From contig CM060190.1 of assembly GCA_030549335.1 (NCBI GenBank), positions 70,012,118 to 70,076,117 of the forward strand: DNA of 64,000 nucleotides. The letters are read 5' to 3'. The notes under the pieces were generated by a model that searched no databases, had not been told where the DNA came from, and was given only the letters and a program-made list of their open reading frames with translations. Position numbers and translations under genes: made by a program. This document shows positions 52,354-64,000 of the stretch, piece by piece. Position 1 is the stretch's first letter. Every line of letters begins with the position of its first letter. Source of the DNA: Pontederia crassipes. Its lineage: Eukaryota > Streptophyta > Magnoliopsida > Commelinales > Pontederiaceae.

Positions 52354-55300
52354 TTAATCAATTTCTCCATCTTCAACATCATTTGTAGGAACACCACTGG
52401 TCTCAACTTCATCATCATCATCCTCATCGACCTTCATGTATAACCCTAGTTGTTCCAAAGGATTGCTTCCCCCAAGTTTAAAACTACCAATGCCTTCCTG
52501 TGAGTGAGATGGGCTTGTTTCACCAACTGAACTAGGTAACTGTTCCCCTGGTGCCCTTCTGAGCATTTCTAGATCTTTTAGTGCAAGACTGTTTTCATTG
52601 ATCTCAACCGATTTCTCCATCTGCACTATGCTCAAGCAAACTATTGTGAGAGAACAGAAGAAACTTGCTAGCGACAAAAATGAATGGTGCCTATCATTCT
52701 AACTTGCCTGTAACAAGGCCTGACGTGCTGCTTCTCTTTCAAGTTCGCGTTTACGCTTAGCTTCTGCTGCAGCATGTGCAGCTGCTTCTGCTTCAGCTTG
52801 TCGTCGGGCATCCTCAGCAGCTTTGGCTTCTGCTTGCAGTCTAGCTTTTTCTATTAAATAGGACCAGAAGCTCATAAGAAAAAAACACTCTACAACAAAC
52901 AAAAGCATAAAAGAAAATCTACGTTGGCATAAAATGTGTCAGGCTTTTCCAATAAGGCTATACCTTCCCTCTGCAACCTCTCAAGTTCCTCTCTATCACG
53001 ACGTAGCTTCTCAGGGTCTTTCTTTTCAACCTGATAAAGAAAAAGAGTTGTTCACGAAATCAACATACATACATACATAAATACATATTAGTAATCAGAA
53101 TAAATGAAATGATCTGCCCACCTGGTTGAGTGTCTTTTCACGGGCTTTAAGAATTGTATCAGCAAAGCGATTTCTCAAGAGGGCAGCTCGATAAAGCTTA
53201 TCAGGGGAGACCTGTCTCTCTGTTGGAGCACTCCCCCCTAGAATATCCCACATGAAAAAAGTAAGAGGCTTCATTCAAATGACATGCTTACACCTTGGGA
53301 ATTGGCAAGTCGTCTTCTTGGGACATGCTTACCCTCTCTATTGCAGTCAGCCTCCTCACTGGCATCAGTCTTAAGACAAGGATCTTGTTCCTGTTGGTTT
53401 GATCCATTGGAATATCCTTGTACATATTACCAACATAAGAAGAGTTCAGCTGACAAATCAATCTAAAGTCAACATGTGCAAGTCAACTGCAACGGCATCC
53501 ATACTCACTGTTTTCATCGGATGGATTCATTGCATCACTTCTCTCTTGGTCCAGATTTTCATCATGCTGTCCAATTTCCTACACATTATTCTTAAATAAA
53601 TTTCCCAGAAAGGAGCAATATGTGCTAAAATGGAAGACTCCGATTTTTGAGAGGGTGTGGATGTTTAACATCGGATATGGGAGGTTTAAGATAACGCTTA
53701 ACAAATGCAGAATTCATAAATAAGATATGAGATACCTTGACATCGATTTTCGGACTAGAAACTTTGATGTCAGATTCGCTTCCAGAGGAACTGCCAGATT
53801 CAGAATCTGCAGAAGCACAAAAGGATTGAATCATATAATAACTTGCAGAAAATATTTAATTTAGTTCAAAGAAACTATGATAATAAGACAAGCATGATGC
53901 AGTGACAGACACACCCTATCAGAGCAAGCTACAAAAATGATATTCTAAATGCAACAGGGTTGGCAACTCCCAGTTCCTTTTGTATCAAAGAAACATTGAC
54001 TGATACAACTGGCTGAGGGACACCCACTCCCAAACCATATATCTAAGTTAACAAGGGAACTAACCACCTTGTATTCTTTAGACAACACAGGATCATTATT
54101 GCTTAAATGCATTTTCTTCAGTCTTAGAAGTAGAGGGTTCAACTTTTGTGTTTAGAATTGCTGCAGCTACAAAGACTGGAGCTAATGAAGGTCTGGACAG
54201 AATCATTCTCTCATTATATACGGTATTTTAAGGAAGAGCACTACCTTAGCACTACCTTAACGTGCTCTTTTAAGGAGTGCTCTTCCTTAAAAGAGCACGT
54301 TAAGGTAGTGCTAACGATGCGAATATTGTTTGAGATTCTCTGCCATCTATGAAACAAGACAATACGTAAGTCTTTTTCCTTCAAAGAATTCTACCCCAAG
54401 GATTAAAATTCTCAAATGTACTCATATATATGAGGTTAACTGGTTAAGTAATGTGCAACTATTTTTATTTCATTGCACTTTACATCCCCTCAACTCCGCC
54501 TATATTTTATAGCCGGTCCCAAGCCCGGATAAAGGAGGAGGGTTGTGTTAGGCCCCGACAGCCAGCGTAAAATTCTGTCGAATCTTATGAACATGGATCA
54601 ACGAATTGGCGTCGTATGATCCATGTAGCCGACCCCACCTAGTGGGATAAGGCTTTGTTGTTGTTGTTGTTGCACTTTACATCCCCTCACAAAATATGTT
54701 ATCCCCTCATTATGATTTTCACATTTTAAATTCATGTGGTCTCTTTTGAGAAGGATATATATATATCATAATGAGGGGATAACATACAGATGGTTAGTTC
54801 TTTCTCGAAAAGGATATGCATGTTTCTAACTCTAGTTTTGACAACTTTTGCCCCATCTTGAACAATCAACTTCTTTCTCGAGAAGGAACAATCAAATTTT
54901 TTAAGATCATGGATATTACAATCATGATAAAATTTCCCTACCATTGTCTTTAAAGTTTTCAAAAATAAAAAGAGCAAATTATAACGTGAAGGTGAGGATA
55001 TAATAGTTGATGTTTGACATTTTCACAACTACAGCTGGCTGTAAACCTTGACTGATCACATGATAGTAATGGTGTATTTCATTTTTCTATGTTCACAACC
55101 TAATACTGTAAAGTGTAATGAACATATAATGTATTATTCAATATGAACTCCATATCTAATGGTTTCTTTGCCAAACCTTTTCATGCCCAATAAAGTCTCA
55201 CGCATTTGCAAAGAAAAGAAGGAAGGAGAATAAATCAATGCACAGCAATCCGAGAAGGAATGATTAGAGCAAGTGGCTGGATACTCAAAGGGTCGGAGAG

Positions 55301-57371
55301 TATAGTCAACTGAATGCTAAGAGGGGTCAAAGATATGTATTCTGAGTCTCTCTAGAAAAAGTTCAATTCACTTCCTCATCAAATGTGTTTCATTGTTATA
55401 TTAATAAATATGGATGAGTGCACATGGCTCTCATCCTCTCCTACTTTAAAAAAAAAGTGTTTCATTCACACAGATTATGACCATTGAACTCATAAAAACA
55501 AGACAAAATTTCTCCTCAAAAAAGAAAAAATAAGACAAAATGTCTTTGGAGGAAGAAAGGCAAGGGAAAAAATAAAATGGGATGCAATTACTCAGGAAAA
55601 CTACAAAATAAATTATTTGTGATAGACTGAAATTGGCTAAAAGTTCTTTATTTTGATGAGGGGTTCCATTATGATTAAGTTTTGAGAGGCAGTATAATAA
55701 ATATAAAAAAATTGAATTATTGAATGCCAAAGGTACATCCAGATAAAGACTGAAGAAGGAAACACTAACCATTGCTGAGTGTCATAGATACATTAAGAAA
55801 AGACTGAAAAATGACATACTAACCGCTAGAGGATGATCCTGAATCACTACTAGAACTACTTGAACTGCTGCATTTTCCATTTCTAAGTGATGTATCTTTT
55901 TCTATGACCACGGGCGGATAGCTTGAGACAGGTGGATCATTGCCAACTATGTCCACGTCCTCATCTGCATGGTCATTGCCAGCACACATCAAAAGACAAG
56001 AGTTAGAGAAGATTAACATAGCATATTGAAGAAGCATAAGAACCACATTTTTTCAGGAGCTTGCATAGCACATACTACCTTTGCAAGGATGCATGGATGA
56101 ATTGCTAAGACCAGATTCATTTAAAATCTGCAAGTAGAAAAGGTAAGCACACAGTTCTGCATACAGAATTAGCATGCAATCCAAAGAACTAAATAGTACA
56201 GTCCCACCTCCATTTCACAAAGTTCAGATTTCGAGTGGATCCCAGACTGTTTTCCAGCCAAATAGTCATCCACAATCTTTTTCAATTGTAACAACATCTC
56301 ATCGCTGTAAGAATCAACATCAATTTCCACCTCATCCTCGTCAGTTTGTTTTACATCAGAATGAGTTCGAAGGAACTCAATAAGTTGAGCTGGCATTTCT
56401 TCAATATTCTGCAAGTGGTTGATAAGATTCCGCTTTTCTTCATCTGTTATCTTTCTCTTCGTAAGCTCTGGCTCAACAACGTCATGGATAATAGGAGAAG
56501 TTTTCCTCTTCTTTGTCTGTGAAACTGAGTTTAAAGCTCCAGATTCTCCCTTAGTGCTTGGGTCGGATGCAGCCATTTTTTTCTCAATAGGTTTCCATCT
56601 GGTTTCGAAGAACTTGCTCATGATGTCAGCCATGGTATGTACATCATTACCAGGTGGATTGTAAGTCTTTGCATTGTCGAATGTAAGCCTTACATCTGAA
56701 ACAAAACCCCATGGGCTATCATAACTGCCAGAAGCAATCTTACTCTTGACTGTTCCTAAATCCATTGGATGTTTAATAACTTGAAAATAATCTGGAATAT
56801 TTAACTTCACTACATCAACAGGAGTGTTAAAAACCCATGCATGTTGATGACCCATCAAGCGCTTGAGAAGAGTTTCACACTGTTTCATCAACAAAATGTA
56901 CGAGTTACTGACTGAAGGAGGTATGGGAGCCAGCTTTGCAGACTCAAACCTTCCAGAGTTGCCCCGCTTTAGCATAGCACCATTCTGGCCCATCAAATCC
57001 TGTTTCTTGATATGCAAATCGCCTGAGGATGATAAGGAAACCCCATTTTTACTTGCTACACTCCTCATGGACATTTTCTTCTGGAAAATCTGAACCTGTT
57101 CAAGCTCTTCTCTCAGTCTCAATTGAAGAGACTTCTTCTCAGACTTGGACATCTTTGACAATGATAAAACTTCCAAAGGTACATTGAAACTATCACGTTT
57201 GTCTGTGTTTAAGCTTATACACTTCCTATTTGGTGCAGAGGAGTCTTCAGAGTCTACACGACCAGAATTCCCAAAGCCATCTGACTCACCCACTGTCTCC
57301 ACTACATGTCGATAGTCTGGCACAAAACCTGAGGAGTACCCCTTCGAGAACCTCTGCGTTTTCCCCATCAT
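52354..57371 (-). CDS. Bromodomain-NET transcription factor, GTE8 type
   Basis: Ten coding exons, in phase: 56208-57371, 56079-56127, 55824-55964, 53736-53806, 53509-53578, 53333-53416, 53122-53237, 52964-53030, 52708-52850 and 52354-52620 (2172 nt, 723 residues). Plant GTE proteins bind acetylated histones and act in nuclear transcription. The bromodomain spans residues about 164-268 ([32 protein letters not shown]), with the acetyl-lysine-binding Asn in YNPPGND. A basic KKRKTS nuclear-localisation-like motif follows, then a NET domain (about 307-375, [15 protein letters not shown] to [12 protein letters not shown]). Next come an acidic/serine region ([16 protein letters not shown]), a conserved [20 protein letters not shown] block, a long [20 protein letters not shown] coiled coil, and an acidic C-terminus. 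Intron 9 uses a GC donor. The ATG pair at 57366-57371 is taken as start; an upstream 5' UTR intron is possible. Confidence 0.93.
52702..52707 (-). other. GC-AG intron donor in the GTE gene
   Basis: Exon 9 ends CTTGTTACAG and the intron begins GCAAGT, not GT. The exon-side bases match the strong consensus expected at GC donors, and the next exon (CAG|ATGGAG) restores the frame of the conserved KMEK-like segment. Confidence 0.85.
54226..54314. repeat. Perfect hairpin in the GTE intron with an alternative fold
   Basis: A 31-bp perfect inverted repeat (54246-54276 with 54284-54314) encloses a 7-base loop. The segment 54226-54241 is also perfectly complementary to 54277-54292, which overlaps the loop and right arm, so two mutually exclusive foldings exist. 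It lies within the roughly 1.9-kb intron 3 of the GTE gene. There are no coding frames. Confidence 0.95.
54493..54671 (+). mobile_element. Short head-plus-tail RTE derivative, full length
   Basis: The cleanest copy of the short family: 179 bp starting ACTCCGCCTATATTTTATAG and ending (TTG)n. It is flanked by an 18-bp perfect duplication GCACTTTACATCCCCTCA (54475-54492 and 54672-54689). The tail part is the last codons of the LINE ORF (the [12 protein letters not shown] region). The head is a separate ~105-bp sequence also present in the inverted segment at 47430. Stem-loop arms are at 54591-54600 and 54617-54626. It is antisense to the host GTE gene, within intron 3. Confidence 0.95.
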
Positions 57372-59157
57372 TGCAGATAACAAATCTAGCAGTTGTTTGC
57401 TGATACGTTAACTTTGTATAACAAACCCGAATTAATTTGGAGAGTTGGGGTTTCCAGGAACAATTTCTAAGAGTATCAAAATCAAACTTCACAGACACAA
57501 GGAAAACCTAAATTGCCATTTCTCCCTTGCTTTTGTGAGTAATACTCGTATCAAATTCCGACGAAAACCAACAGTCCCGCATATGGAAGTAAGCCAAAAT
57601 CGGATCGTTGAGATAGATTTCTTACCCAAATTAAAAGCTTAAGCTCGATTCCGGGCGGATCTCCGGGCGCAATCTCGCTCTTTCTATGGCAAATCAATCC
57701 GAAAACCCTAGCTTCAAACGTAATTCGCCGCCCGCCCCGAAATCCTCACTTCCCAAACAAGACGATTAAGCGACGGAAATCTCACCGCAAATCCACTGGA
57801 ATACACGAGCCCAAACCCTAAAAATTTCCCTCCTTGCCGCCACGAGTTTCCAAATCCTCGCGAGCCCGGAAATGCCTTCGATATCCAGCTCCAGCTGCCC
57901 AAAGCGCAGCCTTCCGCAAAATCCCCGGACGGAAACGGAGAGACGCGCCGCGAGAGCCGTAGAGAACTATCCCTGCGGCGTCGGAGGGCGATGCGAACCT
58001 CGAAAAATAGCTCCCGAGCTGGATCCCGCGCGAGGACTCGCCAAGGCCACCGCTAGCAAGGCTCCCGCGGGAGAACGCCGAACCCTGCCCCTCTCGCCGT
58101 CACTGCCGCCGTCTTCTCCTCCTCGGCCTCTTGCACCGTCTCTTGCTCGCGCCTGGTTGCCTTCTTTCGTCTCTCTCTCTCTCTCTCTCCCTCTGCTTCC
58201 AAAGGGGGGGAGTGAAAAAATATTAAACAACGAAGACGGAGACAGTGGAAATGGATCCCTTTCTAGAGCTTCGATAGCGTGATCGACCGCATGGGTTCTA
58301 CTTGAAGGCGACTCGCCGAATCGAGGCCGTTCATTGGGGGTTCCCACGAGTGGGCCCCGCTTTGAGATCATGGATCAGATTGGTCGCCTAGTCGGCACTC
58401 GGGTCGTTAACGGGTTCGACGTCCAATTGAGGGATCCAACCCGATTTGTCGCGGTCGGTCTCTCAATTGCAGCTTTCTCCCGTTTTCCAACACCAGGTAG
58501 TCCGCTGGTGAGACGATCCGTTAATTCGCAAGTTGCAAATAATCCGATAGTATAAAAGTGGTCTTGTTTTGTTCCTAATCTCGGAAGCCTAAAATTTTGC
58601 GCCTAAAAGTCATCAATTAGCAAATTAGCTTTTTTTAAGCAAATGTCCATTAATTTTCATTATAAATTTAAAAAAGCGGCTCGAAATCAATAAGATCAAT
58701 TAGGATAAAAAATATTATCTTTTTTATATTAATTAGAAAAGAATATCATAATTCTCTGGCGGCATTAAAAAACAAAAGTTCACATTTGAATTAGGTCGAT
58801 CGATTTGATTACAAATAATATGATTAAAAAATTATCTAGAAAGTTATAAGCAGGTTTCTTTAGTATATGTGTATCGAGCATTGTAACACAATAAAAAAAG
58901 GTTACCCAAAATATCAAATCACATTGGGAGTGTTTAATATCAGAATATAACATGAACAAATGAGTTGTTCTTAAAGTTTCATCCAAACAAAAGAGAGAGT
59001 TAAGAAAAAAAATATAAACAAATCTTGTTTGTTGTCTCAAAAATTGAAAAAGTGAAATTGTTCTTGACGATAGTAAGAACAAAATATACTATAGAAAATT
59101 TTTATTTGCTCTCATGCATATTCAGAATTTTGTAGTTCCTTCACCAAACAACCCCAT
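57372..59157. promoter_or_regulatory. 5' leader and upstream region of the GTE gene
   Basis: GC-rich from about 57650 to 58350, as expected of a plant 5' UTR and promoter. It contains an AAACCCTAA telo-box on the plus strand (57813-57821) and a (TC)n run (about 58169-58190). Overlapping open frames on both strands are compositional. The stretch 58560-59150 is AT-rich and may include a small diverged MITE ending CCAAACAACCCCATTA. No second gene is supported. Confidence 0.45.
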
Positions 59158-62100
59158 TAGGAAGAACCAGCAAAGAAAAAAATGGATGCCCTAGCCCTCG
59201 CTTCTCCTGTCCATACGCCGTCGTCAGGAGAGTAGTCCCCCCCTTCCTCTCCTATCGTCGTCGGGAGGTTCTCTTTCCCTCCCCCTCTTCCTCTCCTCTC
59301 CTCCTCCTCCTTCCCAAATCCCTCCCCACTCCCCCTCACCTTTCACCCAGTCTTTCGTCTCAAATCTCTCCCTCTCACCTCTCACCCGGATGGATCATCA
59401 GGGCTCCAAGACTTCGTGGTCAGATATTGTGAAAGGCCGTCGTTCTTTGCCTGTAATGCCACCGCGACAATAGCGTACCCTTCGGGCTCTGATCACCGAG
59501 GCGGTCTCCATCTCGTTGGAGGATGTGGAGCACCGTATGACTGAAGTATCTAGTTGTCTGGTTGATCGTTTCCTTGGAGGCGAGAAAGAACTCACGAACC
59601 TCCGAGAGGATCTTCCGTCCTTATGGCAACTCAAGGAATCCGTTAATATTACGCATCTAGGTAACTCTTTTCTACTTTACACTTTCACTAACATGGATGA
59701 TCGATTACAGGTGCTGACGCTTCCGCCGACAACCTTCCGCGACCACCTGCTCTCTGTGCGTCAAATGAAGCCCTTCTCCCGCCTTGGTGTAGAACGCTCA
59801 ACTGATCTTCCTGTATGGATCCAGTTGTCGGAACTAGCCTACAAACTTGCAAATCAGGCATCTGTCCGGCCCATTGCAACGTGCATTGGTTCCCCTCTCC
59901 GGATCGACCAGATACGTCCCGGGGCCGTTTCGCTCGCATTTGTGTGAGATTGATCCGGCGAAGCCTGCCAAACAGGGTCTATGGGTCAACCTCCCGGATG
60001 GCTCTCGCTACTTCCAACGTGTGCTCTATGAAAGTTTGCCACTCTTCTGCTACCATTGTCCTGCAATCATATGGACGCTTGTCCTGCAATCGCTCCAGGG
60101 AGCTCTCAGGAGGAAGGTGGAAGAGTCTTGTTGTACGGTCCGTGGATGCAGACTCATGGGGGTCGCCGATCTGGGCCGCGGGGCTCTGCTCAGCTTCCTC
60201 CGCCACTCCGACCTGAGACGGAGGCTACTGGTGCATCACCGGAGATAGGGATGGTGGAATCGGAACGCGAGCAAGTCTAGGTTACCCGGTATGGTGATCT
60301 GCTCCTGACGGTGAACCCATTCTTGGTGCTCGCGTCTGCTGTCACAGATGAAATCCTAATCCCGTCTCCACCGTGCGATGTACCTAATGACGATCAGATG
60401 TCTACCGTGGCAATCACGATAACATCAACGATATAGAAAAATTAGTCATTTTAAGTGATCCTGATCTAACGACTGTTTTGATGCAGGACCATCTGCTGAC
60501 ACGTGTATCACAAAAATCTCCTAAAAAACCCTCCAGCTCCTCTCTTCCGCCTTTTGGACTCTCTTCCTCCTCTACCTCTCCCAATGCCCCGTGCGCCCTC
60601 TTTGGACATGGTTCCCACCTCATCCATACCTTCGACGTCGATCTTCGAGGCACCGTGAAGCATGGTGACATGGTGTCCATGATTTCGCGGCGGTTGCAGG
60701 TGGTTGTCGAGGAACAAGTAGTAAACTCGCCGTCGGACGAGGAGATGGCTGATTCAAATCTCGGATCTTCTGTGGCTGAGGGTGTCAACAGTGTTCAGAG
60801 ACATCGGCCTTCTACGATCGTAGCCCCAACCCTGAAGCGCAAAGAGAAAAAATCAACGAATACTAAAGGTAGAAAATCGTCTCCTCCATCAAAATCTAAC
60901 CCCACATTTTCTGTGCAGGACAGGGCCGCTGAAGGTTCCGGGGTTGATCTTTCATCCCTCGACCTCAATACATGAAGCTCATCATGTGGAACTGCCAGGG
61001 GCCTTCCGTAGTGGTGTACACGACCGCCTCACCGACATCATTAAGGAACACCAATCGGATTTTCTTGTACTTGTTGAATCACATACTTGTTCTCAACGTT
61101 TTCTCACTGTCATTCGTAGACTTGGCTCTTCTTGGCAGGGCACCTTCTAGCCAGGCTTCGGCCATTTTGGTGGTATTATCCTCGTCTGGCGGGGGGATGA
61201 TACATGTGTCACTATGGTCGTTCAAGATGCCCAATCTTTTCATGTTGTAGTTACCTTTAAAAATTTTTCTTTCCTACTTACTTGTGTCTATGCTAGTGTT
61301 ATGCCTTCTCTCAGGAATACTCTTTGGTGGAGTTTGTCACAACTGGACACAAACCTCCCCTGGATGATTGCGGACGATTTCAACTCCATTATCTCTCCTT
61401 CGAAAAAGTTGGGAGGCAAGATCTTTACATATACCAACTCCGTATTTTCTCTCTTGAATCTTATAAGTGAGCAGGGTCTCATCGATGCCCATAGCTCCGG
61501 CAATCGTTTCACTTGGTGCAACAATTGCCTCGGTCCTGTCAGGATCAAGTGTAGGCTTGACATGACCCTTATTAACTCTCACTAGCTCCTAAAATTTTCA
61601 AATTTGTTTGTTGCTCCTTTAATAATTTGTATATCTGAGCACTCTCCGTTACTATTTTCTACTAACACCTCCACTAGAAAGCCTAAATCCTTTAAATTTG
61701 AGCACTTCTGATTTGATTATGATGAACCAAAGAATATTATCCAACATGTTTGGTCTACCGTGAACCAAATTCTGATATATATGGTTCTCTCCGGGAGATC
61801 AAAACAAAAATTCTAAAGTGGAATAAATAAACCTTAGGTCAGTTTGCTACTGTCAAATAGGACATCCTCCTTTTGGAAGCAAAAGATGATAGGGTGGGAT
61901 TAGATGACTATGACATTAGAAAACTTAGATCACTTTATCATCTCTATGTGGCTTACCTCCGTCAGATCACTTTGAAATGGTGAAGTAAGTCTCGTGTTAA
62001 ATGGCTGGAGCACGGTGATAAGAACTCCAAATTTTTTCACCTCACCACCATTACTAGACACCAAAAAAACAAGATCAATCACATCATTGATGCTGAAAAC

Positions 62101-64000
62101 CCAAACATTCCCATAATCGTGAAAAATACAATTATTGAGAAATTTGTAAAATTTTACACGGATCTTTGGAAACCTACAACAATCTTTGTTACTCTTATTG
62201 AGAATTGGCCTGATTTGTCTTCTTTACCTTCCTCCTGGCATACCCACCGCATTGCACCTATTTCCCCAACCGAAATTCGTGATGCCATCTGGCATATGCC
62301 CCTGGCAAGGCCCCTGATCCTAATGGTTTTACCCTGAAATTATTTAAAAACTATTGGAACATCACGGGTCCAAACATTACCAAAGAAATTATGATTTTTT
62401 TTAAATAGGTCACATGCCCCAAAGCTGGTCACCAACGAACTTAATCTTCATTCCCAAATCTCAACAGCCCAAAGCGATTACTGATTATCGACCTATTGCC
62501 CTTTGTAATGTATTATACCGTATTATCTCCAAAATCCTGGCTAACAGGTTGAAACCTACCATTGGGCATCTCATTGACCCCTCACAGGTCTCTTTCCTAT
62601 GTGGTAGATCCATAAATAATAACATACTCACCATTCAGGAGATCGCACACTCTATGAAAAAGGGAAGGAAAAAATATATGATCCTCAAAGCTGATATGGT
62701 TAAGGCGTTCGATAGAATCTCTTGGAATGCTATATATAAAACTTTTACAATCATGAACTTTCCTCCCATGTTCATCACCTGGATAATGCTGTGCCAAATC
62801 ACCCATATTCCATTGTCAAATTAACGGCACTACTTTTGCTGCTTTTTCTAGCTCGAAGGGTATTCAGCAAGGGGACCCCCTCTCGCCATATTTTTTTATT
62901 ATTGTCACATAAACTTTGTCCTCCCTCTTAAACCAAGTTGTGACAAACAATGATATCCTTCCTTTTCACTTAGGAACAACTTCCATCAGTCACTTACTTT
63001 ATGCTTATGTTCTCCTAATATGTGCTGAGGCTAATGTTAAAATTGCAGAAACATCAAGAAAGTCATGCATCTATATTATCTACTCACAAATCAACTAATT
63101 AATCTTGATAAGTCTTATGTCTATTTACCACCCCACATATCAGCTAAGAGGAAGCGAGCCATCATCTCTACCTTGGATATTAAACAAGGCACCTTTCCTT
63201 TTGTTTATTTGGGAGTACCTATATCTATTAATTGTGTTATGAAAAGGCAACACCATGCTCTTATCGAAAAGGTCTCTGGTCGATTATTTGGATGGAAATG
63301 TAAACTCTTAAATCAGACTGGCAGACTAACTCTCATTAAATATGTGTTAAATTATTTCCCCTCACATATATTTGCTTCTACCTACGTCTGTAAATCAACT
63401 ATTGCATTGCTTGAAAAAATGAATAGACCCTTCTTGTGGTCCTCTCATGGCACTAAAGGCTCTCATCTTCTTAGTTGACAGATTGTGCAGTTACCCTTCT
63501 CATCTGGTGGTCTCGGCATAAGGAACTTGCATCTCATGCGCACTTCCTTACTGGCTAAAAAAGTCATGGATGTACTTAATGGCTCCACGAGCCTTTGGGT
63601 AATTCTAGTGATTAACAAATATGGCCCTCTTCATCTTTGGTCTGTTAGTAATCCTTGCAGGTCAAATATGGCCCCCTTCACCTGTCTGGCCCTGGCGCTC
63701 CATTCTACACTATGCAAACGACATCAAAGATGGTATTAAAAGGCACATTGGTAATGGTAACACAACAAATACTACTATTGATCCTTAGGTCTTTATGACT
63801 CATCTATGTTGCATGCCTACTTATATTACTTCTTATTCTTTTCTATATATGACAAAGGCCTCCTTTTTTATCTCAAATGGTATGTGGAACCTTCCTTTGC
63901 TTGAACTTTACTTTGGCCCTGCTCTTGTGTCGGCTATTTCCTCCATTTGCTTGGCCCTCACCGCCGATGAGGATACCTGGTTGTGGATACACCACCCTCG
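59158..64000 (+). mobile_element. Degenerate L1-type LINE, runs off the window
   Basis: Plus-strand remains of a plant L1 element. ORF1 starts at 59390 and, after an early TAG, encodes a DUF4283-like nucleic-acid-binding domain (FLLYTFTNMDDRLQVL, LPVWIQLSELAYKLA). A frameshift near 59930 leads into a damaged CCHC zinc knuckle (LFCYHCPA). The second ORF region begins MKLIMWNCQG (60972), the endonuclease start, with FLVLVESHTC and ADDFNSI (family GDFN) and FTWCNNCLGPVRIKCRLD, in shifting frames. The reverse transcriptase follows: NLIFIPKSQQPKAITDYRPI, LKADMVKAFDRISWNAIY and GIQQGDPLSPYFF. The catalytic YADD is changed to YAYV (about 63001-63012). Several stops and frameshifts interrupt it. The region past 63300 matches the usual plant LINE C-terminus (GRLTLIKYVLNYFP). 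Confidence 0.88.

Noticed and set aside
57872..58371. Long open frames on both strands upstream of the GTE gene
   Set aside because: GC-rich leader with CT repeats. The products are low-complexity serine/proline/arginine and match nothing recognisable.

Overview
This is a flowering-plant nuclear window. It has spliced genes with GT-AG introns, AT-rich intergenic DNA, GC-rich first exons and many plant transposons. The protein sequences and GC-rich exons fit a monocot, but the species cannot be fixed from the window alone. I see no rRNA, tRNA, CRISPR or bacterial-type features.

Genes with firm support are: a B12D-family mitochondrial protein (minus, 15508-16189, three exons); cytosolic glyceraldehyde-3-phosphate dehydrogenase GAPC (plus, 21690-25128, twelve exons); a stromal-type Hsp70 locus that is an eight-exon unprocessed pseudogene with two nonsense codons and two frameshifts (minus, 26681-35513); a conserved single-exon plant protein with a site II/telo-box promoter (plus, 45810-46601); and a bromodomain-NET transcription factor of the GTE8 type (minus, 52354-57371, ten coding exons). 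GAPC and the Hsp70 pseudogene lie tail to tail. A degenerate L1-type LINE runs from about 59158 off the right edge. Exon-like pieces of an unidentified minus-strand gene may lie between 9.2 and 14.2 kb.

The most interesting material is one retrotransposon family of RTE type, with at least eight insertions: 5.6, 11.4, 13.6, 22.8, 29.9, 32.4, 47.4 and 54.5 kb. One copy carries a long reverse transcriptase ORF. Four copies are short head-plus-tail derivatives that share a 10-bp stem-loop. One copy has an inverted 5' segment, as expected from twin priming. One copy (11434-12504) is flanked by a 16-bp target duplication and carries about 0.9 kb of unspliced CTP synthase gene, including one complete exon. 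This looks like a 5' transduction by a short non-autonomous element that sat in a CTP synthase intron.

Other mobile DNA includes three foldback elements with long inverted arms (about 0.1-0.8, 16.8-17.6 and 35.9-37.3 kb; the last two have GC-rich cores), hAT-like elements with 8-bp duplications (8.5, 36.0 and 50.6 kb) and Tourist-like MITEs (6.3 and 44.1 kb). The stretches at 0.8-5.6, 17.6-20.9, 37.3-40.7 and 47.7-50.6 kb are AT-rich DNA in which I see no genes.
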